Source of the DNA: Camellia lanceoleosa
Lineage: Eukaryota > Streptophyta > Magnoliopsida > Ericales > Theaceae
Assembly: GCA_025200525.1 (NCBI GenBank)
Contig: CM045762.1
Location: 108,216,682-108,280,681 of the forward strand
Direction of reading: 5' to 3'
Length of the DNA stretch: 64,000 bases
Program-made: the position numbers and the translations under genes
Notes under the pieces: model-generated
Told to the model about the DNA's origin: nothing
Database searches by the model: none
Seen by the model: only the letters and a program-made list of their open reading frames with translations
Part shown: positions 24,281 to 38,300 of the stretch, one piece after another
Layout of the letters: each line of letters begins with the position of its first letter
Numbering within the stretch: position 1 is the first letter of the stretch

Positions 24281-26932
24281 GAAGTTTGGTCCTCCAAACT
24301 TGATTCACCTTGTCACAAGTCTAATTTCGTCCTGGACATATAACATTCCTCAATCATTTGGCCATTCACAATCCCATACAGTCAATTCCGATGGAATTTG
24401 CTCTCAAAATCACAAGTAATTCATCTCTACTAACTACTTGGTAACCCAATTGATAATAATACTTACTAACATCAAAGCATCGTCTCATTATTCATAACCT
24501 TGTACATTTTAATTTATTACTCCACAAATCATATCTTTCACATAATATAACAACTTAAGAGTATTCAGGAATTAATTCATTTCAAGTATTCGTTTGCATA
24601 CGACTCATAAGTTATCAAACATAATTCAAACTTTTAAGGTCACAAATAACCTCCATTTCAGATTTCCTCAAAGGTTAGGAAACATTCACGACCTAATCAT
24701 GTTGCAAGGTATATGCTTTTTACAACAATTAGACCCATAATAGCAATCAAGTTCTAAATCAACGACTTCATGGCTCTTTGCTCATTATCTGAATTAGACT
24801 TATCAGTTCAAATTCTAACAGACTCCAAATACCAACTTAAATCTCATATCAAGGAGTTACATGTTCATAAAATCAAATACAGATCAAGCCTTAATGATCA
24901 TACTTCCCAAATTGCTGTAAGGTAATAAGCATTTAAAATCCATACTAGTTTAGAAGATCTCAAAATCATGACATTAAGCACACAATACATTTACCATAAA
25001 GGTATTATATTCTTGTTCCATATTTAGTAAAATGTTCCTATCATGGACAAAAACATTTTCCAAACATACATAATACATAAAGTTCTTTAAACCCTTCATA
25101 ATTATATACAATATGTTGTTCGAGATATTACTTAGAAACTTATCGGACCTTGCAAAGATATCGATGATGGAATAATTCCCAATAGCATTAAACTTATTTA
25201 AACTTTGACGTAACAATCTCCGATCCAACTTATAACAGATAAGATGAATAACTTGAAGCTCAACATAGAGCCTTCATCAAGCATGCCACAATCAATTATC
25301 AAATGAAGAACTCATTTATGCATAGGAAAATATCTCTTTCATAAAACTTGTCATATCTTGAACATTCGAGTTTCAGAGTATTTAGTCATTTTGGAGAAAT
25401 TATTCGGAAAGCTTATCATATCATAAACATGTCGGAAGTTCATAGTATATTTTATCCTTTCAGAAAATACTCATCATATAGAACATTTCGTAACCAAAAT
25501 ATAGATTTCATTGCACACCGTCTGACATAGCCATTTTCAAAATCATTTACACAAAAGTATCTTTTACAAAGGTATTACTCACTTAGGTCCATAGTCAATT
25601 CACACGAGAACACACATTATTCATCTATGTCGGAAGTACTGAATTGAATTGAGGGTATGACCTTTTTGAATAACACAGATCACATAAGTTTTTTTTTTAA
25701 TAAACACTCTTTTCCAGATCATAATAAAGGAACAAGCCTTAAATTAAGTCTCATACAAATATGTCATCCTTAATCAATAAAGGTGGGTTTATGATAACAA
25801 TACGTTAGGTTTAGAATAAAACACATCGAACAAAATTATGTCCTTCAAAATGGTAGTCCACAAAAGAAACACAATTTCCCTATATCATTAAACTTCTATA
25901 AAATTCTACTGAACATTATGTGATCACAAATCATGATACTTGTATTTATTAACATTCCAGGTAGCAATTTCAACATTCTAACTCTTGATCACCAATTCCA
26001 TGCTCGTTATCAATCATTAAATATTTTAATCATAATAATTTCATGAATTGTCAGCTACCATAATTCTAATGTCTCTCATCATTTCATGTTTCTAGAACTC
26101 AACATGTTTGTACTTCCCATTAGCCAAGTCAAAACACTACAATTTCGTAAACCTTAACCTTTTGTTTCCTTATACATATCACATAGAGAAATATTGAATA
26201 CAGATTACAATTTACACATAACAAAACAGATTACAAATGGTAGAGTGAGATTTCAGATTTCAAAGTTCAAAGTTTAGCTTACAGGTTTCCATAAACAAAT
26301 TACACTCACTAAGAGAGGTCATTATATGCATAACTTCTCCTTGCAGCCAATCGTACTCAATACAATTTCAATTCGTATGCAAACACATTTTATCATACTA
26401 CCCAAATGCAGTACTTTCTCAAAATCACAGATCTAAACATGATCATGGTGAGGAAAACATAACTCTAGCTTAAAGTTAGAGTATCACACATAGCATTTCC
26501 TTTGTTCTTAGAAATATCCCATGCTTAGAGTTTAATCAATTCACCAATTCACGTAAAGAAATATTAAAAAGCCTCATTATATCGTCGCCATTTCTCACAA
26601 ATGACTAACAACCGACAATATACATTTTATTTAATCTTTACATAAGAATCGTCTTTACCAACGGAGGGTTCGCACCTCACCACGCCTCTCGCGACTTTAT
26701 TAATTTAATCCCATCTCTGAGGTCTTACTATGTTCGCATAGCAATCAATCACAATATATACAAGAAATGTATAACAGACATGAATAATAACCATTGTGGT
26801 TAGCGTCATTACATATACCATTATCGTTGCTATCAATTCCTTTCATATGCACTAAGGATGTCATGCATGATGCCTAAGTCTTTTCTAGACATCCTAAAGC
26901 TCAATGGAGTCGTGTGTGAGATAGCAACTCGT
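24281..26932. other. Non-coding interior of element F
   Basis: It is AT-rich with stops in all frames. No gag, protease, RT or integrase motif was seen on either strand. Next to the polypurine tract the minus strand reads GGAGGACCAAACTTCTTAAGG, which resembles the last few pol codons and 3' spacer of gypsy elements, so the interior may derive from a coding element that lost gag-pol. Confidence 0.7.
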
Positions 26933-26944
26933 GCTCTGATACCA
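26933..26944 (-). other. Primer-binding site of element F
   Basis: The minus strand reads TGGTATCAGAGC, an exact initiator tRNA-Met complement, two bases from the LTR end. Confidence 0.9.
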
Positions 26945-26946
26945 CT

Positions 26947-29900
26947 TGTCACGCCCCAAACCCGCCCCTAGAAGTTTGGGCATGACCACTTCAGAAACGG
27001 ACACTTAACCTGTTTTATATATATATATATATATATATGGGGCCTGAACGGAAGCACTAAATATCAAAATTTGACAATGGAAACAAACTCAATCAAGCTA
27101 CTACTATCATGCCAGGATCACAAACTTTTAACAGACAAATAAAATCTAAAATATACACCTGAACATCGGTTATATACATACATATATATGCATCCAATTT
27201 CTATCATTGGGCATATACAAAAACATGAAAGCTATATACATCAATCTTAGATAGACATTCAAAAAGCAAGCCAACATCTTATCAGTTTAACAAAATCAAT
27301 GGCTATGTATAGTGCCTGGACACACGAAGGTTGACAAAAGAAAGCGGCGTCATGGCTAGGACTGACCACCTAATTGGTGACCTACAGAAACAGATATAAC
27401 AGAGAGTGAGCCGGGCTCAGTGAATAGTAATACATAAATAAAACAATACTTAACTTGAAACATAACACATAGCAGTGCATATAAAGATGTAAAGTTCACA
27501 TAGTTAGTCTGATTCTGTACTAAGTACATAACGGCCTTAGGTTCAATCTTGCAACATAAACATGGTGGCTATAAGCCCTTGAAACATGGTGGCACAAGGC
27601 CCTTGAAGCATGTGGCATTAAAGCCCTTGAAGCATATGGCATGAAAGCCCTTGAAACATATGGCATAAAAGCCCTTGAACATAGTTTGGCATTAAGCCCT
27701 TGAAACATGTATGTATGAACCCAAGAGGTGTCTCACACGATTCTAGAGGTGACTCACATTGTAGCACTTAGTTCCTGTAGCACTTTGTTTCATTTCATAA
27801 CAACTTATATAGATGGCCATAAGCCCTATAACTTTCATGGAATGGCTTTTCAACCTCATAATTTTCACATATGTATGGACTCAAGAGGTGGCTCATACAG
27901 ATTCTAGAGGTAACTCACATCGCAAAGACTTAGTTCAGATAACACTTTGCTCCATACCAGAAATTAATAGGTTTTCCAGACCAAACCGTACATATCATGT
28001 CATATCATAAACGGAATCAAATCATACATATTTTTTTATACTTAAATCATAAGCAGAAATCAAAAGTCATATTCGTAACATACTTGAATTTGTCACATAC
28101 ATGAACTTGTACCATGCGTAAACTTATAACATACTTGAACTTGTACCATACTTAAACTTAGAACATACGTAAACTTGTAACATACCTATACTTGTAACAT
28201 GCTTAAATCAGAAACATACTTAAACTTGTAACGCATACATAAACTTGTAACTTAATTACTTAAACCATCAGATTATTACCCCGGGTAAGGGCCGGTGTTA
28301 CGGATGTCATGAATACTTTACATTTATGGTCAATCGTTCATTAAGTCAAAATGTAACATATCGTAACATAGAGCATGCTTAGTAAGGATGTAATTTACAT
28401 TCTAACGTGGGTTACATAATGATGTTAAACCTTTGTTTTCATATCGTAGATTCTAAACGACCTCGAGTCCATACGTAACACAACAAAATAATCTTGGACT
28501 CATACAGGTATCATTATTCATGGATGAACATAAGCTCCATTTATTCTTAAGAAGTACATAATACACTGATAAATAACAGAGGTTTAATACTTGTTGTTGA
28601 CAGAACAAAAGGGTTCCAAAGTCATACCGACGTACGCAAATCTTTCCATATTCATAGAAATTCATGTTGATTTCCACTTGTCATAAACGTTGATAACACT
28701 TGCAAAGAACAGAGTGTTAGTGACAATAATTATCAACGATAAATAAGATGTACATTTCTGTACTACTACTCACAGTGTTCAGGTGCTTGATCCGCCTCAG
28801 AGACCCTACACAAATCAATGCATTCAAACATAATTCATCATAGTACAACACCATTCAATTCACTATGAGTCAACACAACATAATCCAACAAAATCAATAT
28901 CACTTTGTTCATCAACACCATTTGTAATTTAACATAATTCAAAATAAATCCTTGAATTCCATTTCAACATTTCAAAACCGAGTTCATATCATCCATATCA
29001 TTAATAGATTATTTCCCCAATTTTCCCTTCACATTACAGCATGAATTACAATGTTCATAACATAGTTCATTCGCAAATTTTAAACATAATTTTCAAACAT
29101 TTTCAAATTCCAATTAAACTTGAACACATATAATTCAATACCTCAATTTCATTGCTCTACTTTGGGCCAATTCATTGGTTATCATCATTAATCAACCTAG
29201 GGTTTCAAGAAAATATTGAAATTTCAAGAAAAATTCAAACTTATTAACCCATTACTTTTTATTCCAATTTTCCCAATAATTATACATCTAGGATTCACCA
29301 TCCATCATTTTAACCCACCAATTTAACTTCCAACATCTCCAATTCTAAACCCCCAATTCTCATAATAAACGCTACACTAGATGTTCAAAAAAAATATGGG
29401 TTTTACATTGATATATTCCAAAGTATCACAAATCTATCTATCAATGAAAGCATGAAGGAGAACTAGGACCCTACCTCAAGAAACAAGCAAAGGAACGAAG
29501 CTTTAATGAGAATCGTTCGTAAATCCAAGTTCCAATCGGTTAAAAATGTTGATCCTTTCTTGTTCTCCATCCTTGATGCAAGAACCATGGTGGATTGTTG
29601 ATCAAAGTAGAGGAAATCAAGGTTTTGGGGGCTAGGGTTTCGGACCTAGAAGTAGAGGAAGGAGGAAGGAGATGAAAAATGCCAAGAATGATCCAGAAAT
29701 GTGATTTAAACTCGCTGAATTCGCGTCCCCCGCTCGAGCGTCGCTTCCCACACTCGAGCGTACCTGCTTTCAGCACAGATTCCAAAACTTTGAACAGACG
29801 TAACTCTCTCATCCGGACTCTGTTTTAGGTCAGTCTTGTGGTCAAATTGAAGCCCCGGAGATAAGCTTTCCAATGGTTCTAACCTCACATCCAAATTCAA

Positions 29901-30217
29901 AGTGTGGGAAAATAAAAGGGCAAATGAATGACGGCTGATTGTAGATTAACTATCCGAATTATATTCGTTGGTCCAATCTTACTTTACCATCATACCACCA
30001 CCTCAAACAATACCCCAAAATAAGGTTAGAACATTCCAAATACACTATTAAGAATGTCAAAAATGAGCCCATGCTCGAGCGGAGGGAAAAAAAATGTCAA
30101 GCCGATATAATGAAGGTCGCCATAACTCAGCAGATAATTCTTTAATTCCGATAGATATAGTTGAATTAAAACACATTGACCCCTAATTAAGTAAGGATGA
30201 CTTTTGAGGTCATTACA
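26947..30217 (-). repeat. 5' LTR of element F
   Basis: It runs from TGTCACGCCCC to GGTCATTACA on the plus strand and matches 21016-24265 with scattered substitutions. It holds tandem arrays at 27575-27710 and 28070-28255 and a (TA)n tract near 27017. Two stretches near 29725-29760 carry CGCTCGAGCG-like motifs that are decayed or deleted in the other LTR. Confidence 0.88.
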
Positions 30218-30222
30218 TGCAC

Positions 30223-30329
30223 CACTAGTTAGGTGGTTCACCGGCCGCAATGTTGGAAAACAAGTTGTTCTAATTGTTTATGAATGAATTATTCAGCCTT
30301 CTTGTGTAAACTTAAAAGTTTCTTTTTGC

Positions 30330-30377
<48 letters not shown>

Positions 30378-31198
30378 TGTCAACTTTAAATTTCAATGAG
30401 GATACATATCTAAATTTAATCATGTAATAAATATTTTTATCTCATAATGTAGAAGCATATGCTCTAGTTAATTGTGATATTGATAATATTGTTTTAATTA
30501 TTCTTTCTATCTTAATATATGAAAGTTAAAATTGAAGTAGCGTTCCTTTAGTAAAACAAATAAATAATAGGGGAATATTAAAGAACATCTTATTGAGAAA
30601 ATCACGCTATGCAACAAAAAAGAAGATTATGTAAACTTTCAGTTGAGCACTAACAATGTGCATGCTCCCTAATTTTCTTTAATTGGTTAAATTGCTAATC
30701 AAAAGGGGAACCATTGCCATTTTTTATAAGAAAAAAATAATAAACCAAACCAAGTATATGAAGGCCAACTTGCAAATAGTATGCACCACAAAGCTAAGAG
30801 GGGATAACACTTGTTATCGCTCCAAGTCACAATGTCTTCTATTTTAATAATCAAATCCTAATTTTCTAAATATTGGAGGTGTGAATGGAGGTTGTCAACA
30901 TTAAAAATAGAAGCACACAAATTTTACTAATTATATGTGCAAGGAGTTTTCACATAGTTTTTTAATGTGATCTATATTTATATTGATTTCTCTAATGCAG
31001 TGGTACTACTTGCTGGTGTGCAGAAAGCTTCCTTTGCTTACTTTATTGCAGCGCAAAATCTTCATACAGTCATAACTCATCTAGATTTCTGTCACACCAC
31101 CAAGGTCTGTCAAATTGCTTGTCAAGCTTTTGTAGTTTTATTTTGTGCCCAGGCCCTCATGATATTCTTTAGAATAGCAAGCAATATTGAATTTTTAG
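30223..31198. other. AT-rich spacer with (ATT)n and an unassigned open frame
   Basis: A (TTA)n microsatellite occupies about 30331-30377. An open frame of 89 codons lies on the plus strand at 30967-31236 (residues include GVQKASFAYFIAAQ), preceded by TTTCTCTAATGCAG, which could be a splice acceptor. Its last residues run into the poly-T of LINE L1a, so it is not an intact gene. I do not recognise a family. Confidence 0.4.
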
Positions 31199-32624
31199 TT
31201 TTTTTTTTTTTGATCAATCAAAATAACCTTTATTGATGAAATAACCAATACAAAGTAAAGAGCATTATATCAATAAAGGGAGAGGGGAATGGTGCAAACA
31301 TCATCATAGCTCAACTTTCAAATACTAACTTGGTTGGCACCAAAAACCAAACACAATCACATGACAGCACCACCCCAAGGCTGGTGAGAGCCAACCAAAA
31401 AAACTAAAAAAAAAAAACAAGGACAATAGCAAGCCACCCATACCCAACCACCTCAGAAGCATAGCCTCACTTGACTAAAATTTTCCACAAAATGATGCAC
31501 TGAGTAATGGACATTAGGCATAGAAGACTTTACCTACAGCCCAACCCTCAATTTCACTAATTCACCCAGCTCATTCATATCTGGCTGATAGCCATTAAAA
31601 ACAACATCATTCCTTAACCTCCAAGTTGACCACAACATTGCTATTGGTACAAGCCTCTAGATTTTTATCACTGATTTTTTATGTTTTGTTCCCAACCACC
31701 AATACAAAGACACCATCTACTATAGCGTAAAATACCTAGCTTAAATTCCACCATCAGCGGACTACCCCAAACCTTCCAAATCTCAGGCACTACACAAAGG
31801 GGTGATCCACAACCTGTACAGGAGATGAACAAAAAGGTCATACATTGGCAACATTGCTATCTAAGACCCCTAATCTCTCTGAGAAAACCAGCTTGTTTTA
31901 ACCCTTCCTCTCTAGGCCAACCAACTCATGAATTATGCTTTGGTGGTGCCACATTATTCCACAAGAGCCTAGAAACAAACAAACTAGGGCCATAATTTAG
32001 CTCAAACCAATTTCACAGATGCCAGTGAATTCACCGAGGGGATGTAGTCCACCTTACTACATCATGCGATCCTCATTCAAACTTAGGAACATCCCTTGTC
32101 AACACTTGCGACCTCCTTACCTCCTCTTCCTCCCGGACAAATAATGATCTTCTAAACTTTAGCCTCCAATCACCGCTTTGTCCCTCCTCTCGCATAAAGA
32201 AACTCAACTTTCCTTCTTTTTTTCTCCACAAAAGCCTAAACAATCTAGGAAACTCCTCTTTTAGTCAGAGATCCATAGGCCATCTATCATGCCAAACCGA
32301 AGCTACACCCATTACCAACCGAATCTTATACTTAGAAATAAAGAACTCAAGAAGCCCATGATTAGATCTTGCTACACTCAAAATATCACTCCACAAAATA
32401 GATTCTTTACCTTCCCTATCCTACAAAGGGTAACCATCTCTTCAAATTTATACTTACGACAATAACCTTTTTCCACGGATTTATCCTCTACCCCATACCT
32501 CCCACCACCACTTTAGTAACATACAATCATTTGTATCCCTTACCCTCCTTATTCCTAACCCTCCTTAGTCTTTGCTCATTATTACATCCTTCCATTTTAC
32601 CATATGAATCTTTCTTCTTAACTC

Positions 32625-34006
32625 TTAGCCGCCCCATAAAAAAGATGCCTTTAACTTGTCAATTTCCTTAGCAATACCTTTGGGTAATTTGAAAATTGAA
32701 AGGTAATAACCAGGGATACTATCCAGCACATATTTAACCAAAGTTAGCCTACCAGCAAACGGCAAAAGTTTCCTTTTCCACAGAGCTAACTTTCTCTTAA
32801 CCTTATCCACCACAGGCTGCCAAGTTTTCTTCCTTCTTGGATTTGCACTAAGTGGTAAAACTAGGTACTTAAGAGGTAACTTCTGACATAAACAGTGCAA
32901 TTTTTAAGCAAGTTCATGAACCATAACATCACTAATTCTTACTCCACACACCACACTTTCATTAAAATTAATCTTAAGGCCTGACATCACTTCGAAGCAT
33001 CTAAGAATTCTTTTAACATTTACAATCCCCTCCCACTTTGCTTCACAAAACAAAATAGTGTCATCTACAAACTGCAGATGATACAACTTCAACCCTACAG
33101 TCCCAATAGTAGCTCCATTTAATAATCCCATAATTTTTGCCCTTTCTAGCAACAGATTAAACCCCTCTATTGCAATAGTAAACAAAAAAGGTGACAGAGG
33201 GTTGCCCTACCTTAACCCTTTTTGTGGACAAAATTCATCAGTTGGTGAGCCATTTACTAAAATATATACTCATGCTATGGTGACACAAGTTTTCATCCAC
33301 ATGATCCATCTCTCCCCAAACCCAAGATTAGCCGTCATGGAGAACAAAAACTCCCAATAAACTGAGTCGTATGCTTTTTTGAAGTCAAACTTTAATATAT
33401 CTACCTTCAGTTTTAACTTCTTCCACCAATCCACAATCTCATTAGCAATCATTAATCTATCAAAGATATTCCTACCACCCAAGAAAGTCGTCTACACTTC
33501 ACTAATGACATCTGGTAGCACCTTCTTCAGTCTGTTTTAGAGCACTTTTGTTAAGATTTTATAAGCAATCCCTACTAGACTTATTGGCCTATAATGTCGC
33601 ACCATTAGGACAGGCTTTTTTCGAGATGAGGGTGATAAATGAACTATTAAGCTCTTTAACTAATTTGCTATTATGATAGAACTCTTGCATGAACCCAAAA
33701 AAATACTCCTCATAAGCTTCCAACATTTCTGAATACATGCCATATTGAACCCATCCGGACCTAGCGCTTTATTCCCATTACACTCTTTCACTACTTCTCT
33801 TTCACTACTTCTCATGCTTCTTCTATTGTGAACTCAGGCTCTAGTACATCCACAACCTTTGCATTACCAATTGGCACAAGATTTCCAGACAGTTTTGGCC
33901 TAGATGGCCAATCTTCAGGAAATGCCATCGAGAAATGTCTCAACATTTCATGCCGCACAAGCTCAGGATCTTCAATGCTAACACCATCAATTTCCACTGA
34001 ATCCAC
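32625..34006 (-). pseudogene. LINE L1a ORF2 reverse transcriptase, broken
   Basis: Minus-strand blocks in order: NGDKALGPDGF near 33790, PISLVGIAYKILTKVL near 33590, FKKAYDSVYWEFL near 33370 (finger/palm), GNPLSPFLFTIAIEGF near 33200, LQFVDDTILF near 33080 (catalytic FVDD), GLKINFNES, and the C-terminal LPLKYLVLPL..NPRRKKTW and KASFLWGG. This order is diagnostic of plant non-LTR RT. Stops occur near 33265, 33230 and 32903. Confidence 0.9.
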
Positions 34007-34374
34007 CAGGTTACTTCTCTGTCTCTTGCTTACAATAATATGAAAATACTTCGTGTTCTTATTACCATTCTAAGCCGAATTTAGTTTAGACTTCTGGAAC
34101 CAAATCTAGTCCTTCCTCTTTCTAATCTTCCAGACCAAATGTTTCACCTCTCTTCTACTTGCAATTTCATTAGAGTCCAACACCCTCAATTTTGCTATTA
34201 ACTCATATGCACGCAAATCCTCCTTAGCTTTTTTTATTTGATCCTCAAGCAATCCAAACACTTCAATGTTCCATCTTTTCAGTTCAACTTTCAAACCTTC
34301 TAACTTTCTTTGTACTTTATACCCCACCAGTACTGCCTTCGCACCATGCCTTTTGAACTATCGAGATAAAGCCG

Positions 34375-34910
34375 GATGCAATGTCCATGCATTCAGAACC
34401 TAAATGGTGAGGCCCCGATTCTCTCATCTTCTATCAACAAAAGTGGACAATGGTCAGACACAAACTTGGGCAAGCCTCACATCTTTAATCTAAACTTCTC
34501 TAACCAGACTGGATCCAGCAAAAACCTTATCAATCTAGCTCCATCTCTCCCCATCCACTGAGTTACACCTAGTAAATATTCTTCCTAGCATTGGTACATC
34601 CACTATTTCCAGTTGGTCAATAAATCTATTGAACTCTATCATTCCTCTATCTCTTCTAATGCGCACTCTTCTATTCTCAATGGACCTAATCTTATTATAA
34701 TTCCGTCTCATAAAACAAGGCTTTTGGAAGATTGTTCTAATGTTAACAATAATTTCTCATAACTTTTCTCTTTTCAACACATCATTGGGGCATATAAATT
34801 TAGAAAAACACATTCAAATGAACCAAGAGCTTTACTTGATATGAGCAAAAAATTTCTATTACAACATTCTAATAGCTAGAACACCTCTGGATTCCATACA
34901 TTCAACAGCC
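34375..34910 (-). pseudogene. LINE L1a endonuclease, C-terminal half
   Basis: The minus strand encodes NKIRSIENRRVRIRRDRGM, EFNRFIDQLEIVDVPMLGR and FTRCNSVDGERW, then a decayed ID.VF block. These fit the apurinic-type (EEP) endonuclease domain of plant L1 ORF2, which nicks target DNA. The N-terminal half (SWNVGG) is at 41790-41600, across insertion G. Confidence 0.82.
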
Positions 34911-35355
34911 TTTCCTCAGATATCACACGACCCAAACCCACCCCTATAGGTTTAGCGCCGTAACCAACCAATAATCCTAAGATTTACCAAAGGCCTTTGA
35001 GACAGATTAGCAAACTAAGGGGCTAGCAAAAGCCGATATCAAAATACAATGTCCATAGAGCTGTGCAGACTTATATGAGACAGAAAATTAAACCTTAGAT
35101 TTACATATCATATGATGTCATTCCTGCATCACCACGAGTATAGATAAACAAAAAGGGACTTAGCCCTATTTACAAAGTAACAAAAGGTCGTTCAACAAAA
35201 CAAAAGAAATTAAACTTAAAACTTGATCACAAAAGATTTTCGGAACCTCCTCAAGAGGCGCACATGTGTTGCTCAGCTTTTTCGCACCCCCTTTCGGAAG
35301 CTCGAAAAAAGCCCTACAGTTTGGACTCACGTGGTTCTGAATCTAATCTCACAAG

Positions 35356-38300
35356 TGCAATGTAAAACTGATAAACACCAAAGAGTCTAAATCTGGCAAA
35401 TTATTTGGAAAATTGATTTTAGGATAAAAAATGCCAAAATTTGACTGCTTTGCCAGATACAGAGTCGCCATTTAAATATTTTATTTTTGGGAAATTTAGG
35501 AAACCCATGACTCGTGCCAAAAGCCACGTATCCATTATCACCAAAGTTACCTCGGCTCAGGAACTTAGGTACAAGAGGGGAAGGACATGAATTGAGCACC
35601 CCCGCTCGCTCAATCAAAGATCGGCCTCTACTAATCATGATATGATTTTTTTTATAAACATTACGTGCTCTTATTCCGGTTATTAAGCTAGCTTTACTAT
35701 GTGATGCGCGCAAGCAAGTATAGACTAGTTTGCTCAATTTGGAACAATTCAACTCATGTTTGTTTGCGAAAATGGTTTGAATTTGCCACCTCAAGTGGGC
35801 TTAAAGTTGCGGATTTGCCACCAAACATAGTGGGCTTAAAACATGATTTGCCACTCAATAAAGTTGACTTAAAACTTACATTCGTTGAATCGTTCCAATC
35901 CAAACAATAACCCTTCATCCATAGACATTCATGTAGTTTAGCATTTAATCACATAGCTTCATGGCAAGCATGCTAATCATGGCAACATTCACACTTATGC
36001 AAGTATGCTAAAGCATAAAAACTCACCTAGTACTCCAAACTAAGAAGATATGAGTTAGAAAAATATGCATGATTCCTAACTATGCCGAATGTCTAATGCA
36101 GCGCATACGATATGCAATTAATAGGCTCGGCTACTAATATGGCATATGGATCGATTTGATAACATGCGGTTAAACACGTATTCAAATAAGTATTGAAACA
36201 ACAATGTAGTTTGAATGATGCACTGAGCCTCAGTGTATGCAATTCGAATGAATGGATGCAAGCATAAGGTATGCTAATTGAAATATGTCCCCAATCTAAC
36301 CATCAAAAGCGATTAAATAAAAGGGAGAAAGACATGGGGTTCGAACACATACACACAATCACGCACACTTATTACAACATTACGCCTCACGAAGGAGGGT
36401 CCGAATGAATAAGCTAAGCTATCTAGCTAATTAAGCTAAGCTAACCTAAGCTAATTAAACTAATTATTACAACACTTTAAACTAATTAACTAGCTACACT
36501 AGCTAACTAATTATTACAAACCAAATTAATTTAACTATTCTAGCTAATCAATTAAAATTAAAGCACGAAGCGAATTAGCTATTCTAACTAATTAATTACC
36601 ATAAAGCCGCTAGTTAAGCATAACACTAATTATTACAACACGGATCCCAAGGATCGATGAGGAACTCATGCATGAACGCGACTTTCACCCAAAAAAGCCT
36701 CAATTTTTGCTATTGAATGCCTCTGTTGCACAATAAACCACCTGCACTTGTTCCACCTCAGAAGCACATTGCTGAATTTACACTGATGGTTGTCAAGGGA
36801 CCTGTCGGCCACTAATGATGGCCGGTCGGCCACTGCTGGTAGTCGGTCAGCTACAGATGGTGGCCGGTCAGCCATCAATGGTGGCATGTTGGCCACTGCT
36901 GATTGAACTTCCTTGCTGTAACAGAGAGCAAACAGAGCATATACAGGGCATTTTCAAGGCTTTGTTTGCATAATTCACTTCCCTATTCATGGACAAATCA
37001 AAAGGATACAAACTTTAGTTCACAAACCATCAACTCAAGCAATTTCATTGCATGATGGCTCACAAACCAAAGTGTGCAATTTCATTACATGCAACAAAAT
37101 GAGACTCTAACCTCCTTCTCCTTTTCATGAGAGATCAAGGGAAGTGGTTGACCTTGGAAACTTGGCACATTTCATCACTAATGAGTATGAAATGGCCAAA
37201 GTTTCCATGTGTTCAATTAACGTCCGATTGAACACAACAAATTAATATCTTGCTCACTTTTATTTCCAAGTTTTAATTACCCCATTTTAGTTACCTTTCG
37301 ATCCTTTAATCAATTGAGTCCAAGGGGTGAGATTAAGTCCTCTAATGGAAAGAGGGCTCAAACCAAAAGTTGTTTTAGGCATGAAAGAGACATCATGTCG
37401 TTGGTAATGAACCCCAAAGGGATTAAACCATTAAGCACAAGACCTCAATCTCATGCTTTAAACAAGCAAGTAGTTTGAAACCCTTTCAAAACAAATCAAA
37501 ACCCAAGAAAGGAGCGAGGTTGCAGAGGTGATTAAGTGCTAGAAATGAGTGATAAAAACATGAATAAATGCTATCAACTCAAACAAGATGGTGTCTAAGG
37601 CCTAGAACACCAAACTTGTGAGGACTATTACACTATAAGTATACAAAGCAAAGCTCAAACGCCACTAACAGCTCAAAATAGTCCTAAAACAAGTTAAAAA
37701 CAATCCTAAAATGCTTTTGGAATTGAGCTAACAAAGGCTAGAATAATAGGCTAAAACATAACACAAGCTAAGCTAGTAAGCAAGACAAAAGGAGGGGAGG
37801 CTAATCCTTTCAAATTTGGACTTCAAAACATGACTTTAACTACTGAAATAACTCTGAAAAATAATGTTTAAAAGCTCTGACAAAGATGATGTAAGGGTGG
37901 GAAACACAAGGGCAAAGGCCTCCAAAACAAGGTACGAAGAAGGGCGATCAACCCCTTAACCTTTAATGGCCTTAGGACCCAAGCTTCATCCCAAAAACAC
38001 AGAGTTTTTATAGCCCAAAATCAGTTGGAAAACATGCTTGAATGAAGACAATAGTAGCTAAAACAATAAGCTAAAACATGGAGCTTTTGAGCTAGTAAAC
38101 AAGCATAAAAAGGGGTGGCTAACCCCTCTATTTTTGGGACCTCAAAACAAAATTTTTAGCCTCTAAAAACCTCTAAAAATCAATGGTAAAATGTTGGAAA
38201 AAAGTTGATGAAGGGATGGGAAACACAAGTGGAAAGGCTTAGAGAACAAGGTTCAAAGAAGGGTGATTAACCCTTCAACCTTTAATAGCCTTAAACCACA

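Larger units (their letters stand above)
21016..30217 (-). mobile_element. Non-coding LTR retrotransposon F (LARD-like, 9.2 kb)
   Basis: Two 3.25 kb LTRs in direct orientation (21016-24265 and 26947-30217) flank a 2.68 kb interior. On the minus strand the 5' LTR is on the right. It ends ...GGGGCGTGACA and is followed two bases on by a perfect initiator-Met PBS. The left LTR is preceded by a polypurine tract. The flanks are TGCTC (21011-21015) and TGCAC (30218-30222), a 5-bp TSD with one mismatch. The interior shows no gag or pol, so F must have been mobilised by proteins from another element. LTR ends and overall size fit a large retrotransposon derivative (LARD) of a gypsy element. Confidence 0.85.
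31199..34920 (-). mobile_element. LINE L1a, 3' part (endonuclease C-terminus, RT, 3' end)
   Basis: The poly-A tail is seen as T's at 31199-31211, preceded on the minus strand by ATCAATAAAGG, as in plant L1-type LINEs. Moving right are a decayed C-terminal region, RT (33990-32630) and the second half of the endonuclease (34910-34375). At 34920 the element is cut by G and resumes at 41585. It replicates by target-primed reverse transcription when active; this copy has many stops. Confidence 0.88.

Noticed and set aside
30967..31236. 89-codon open frame preceded by a splice-acceptor-like sequence
   Set aside because: No family recognised, and it ends in the poly-T of LINE L1a, so it was not called a gene.
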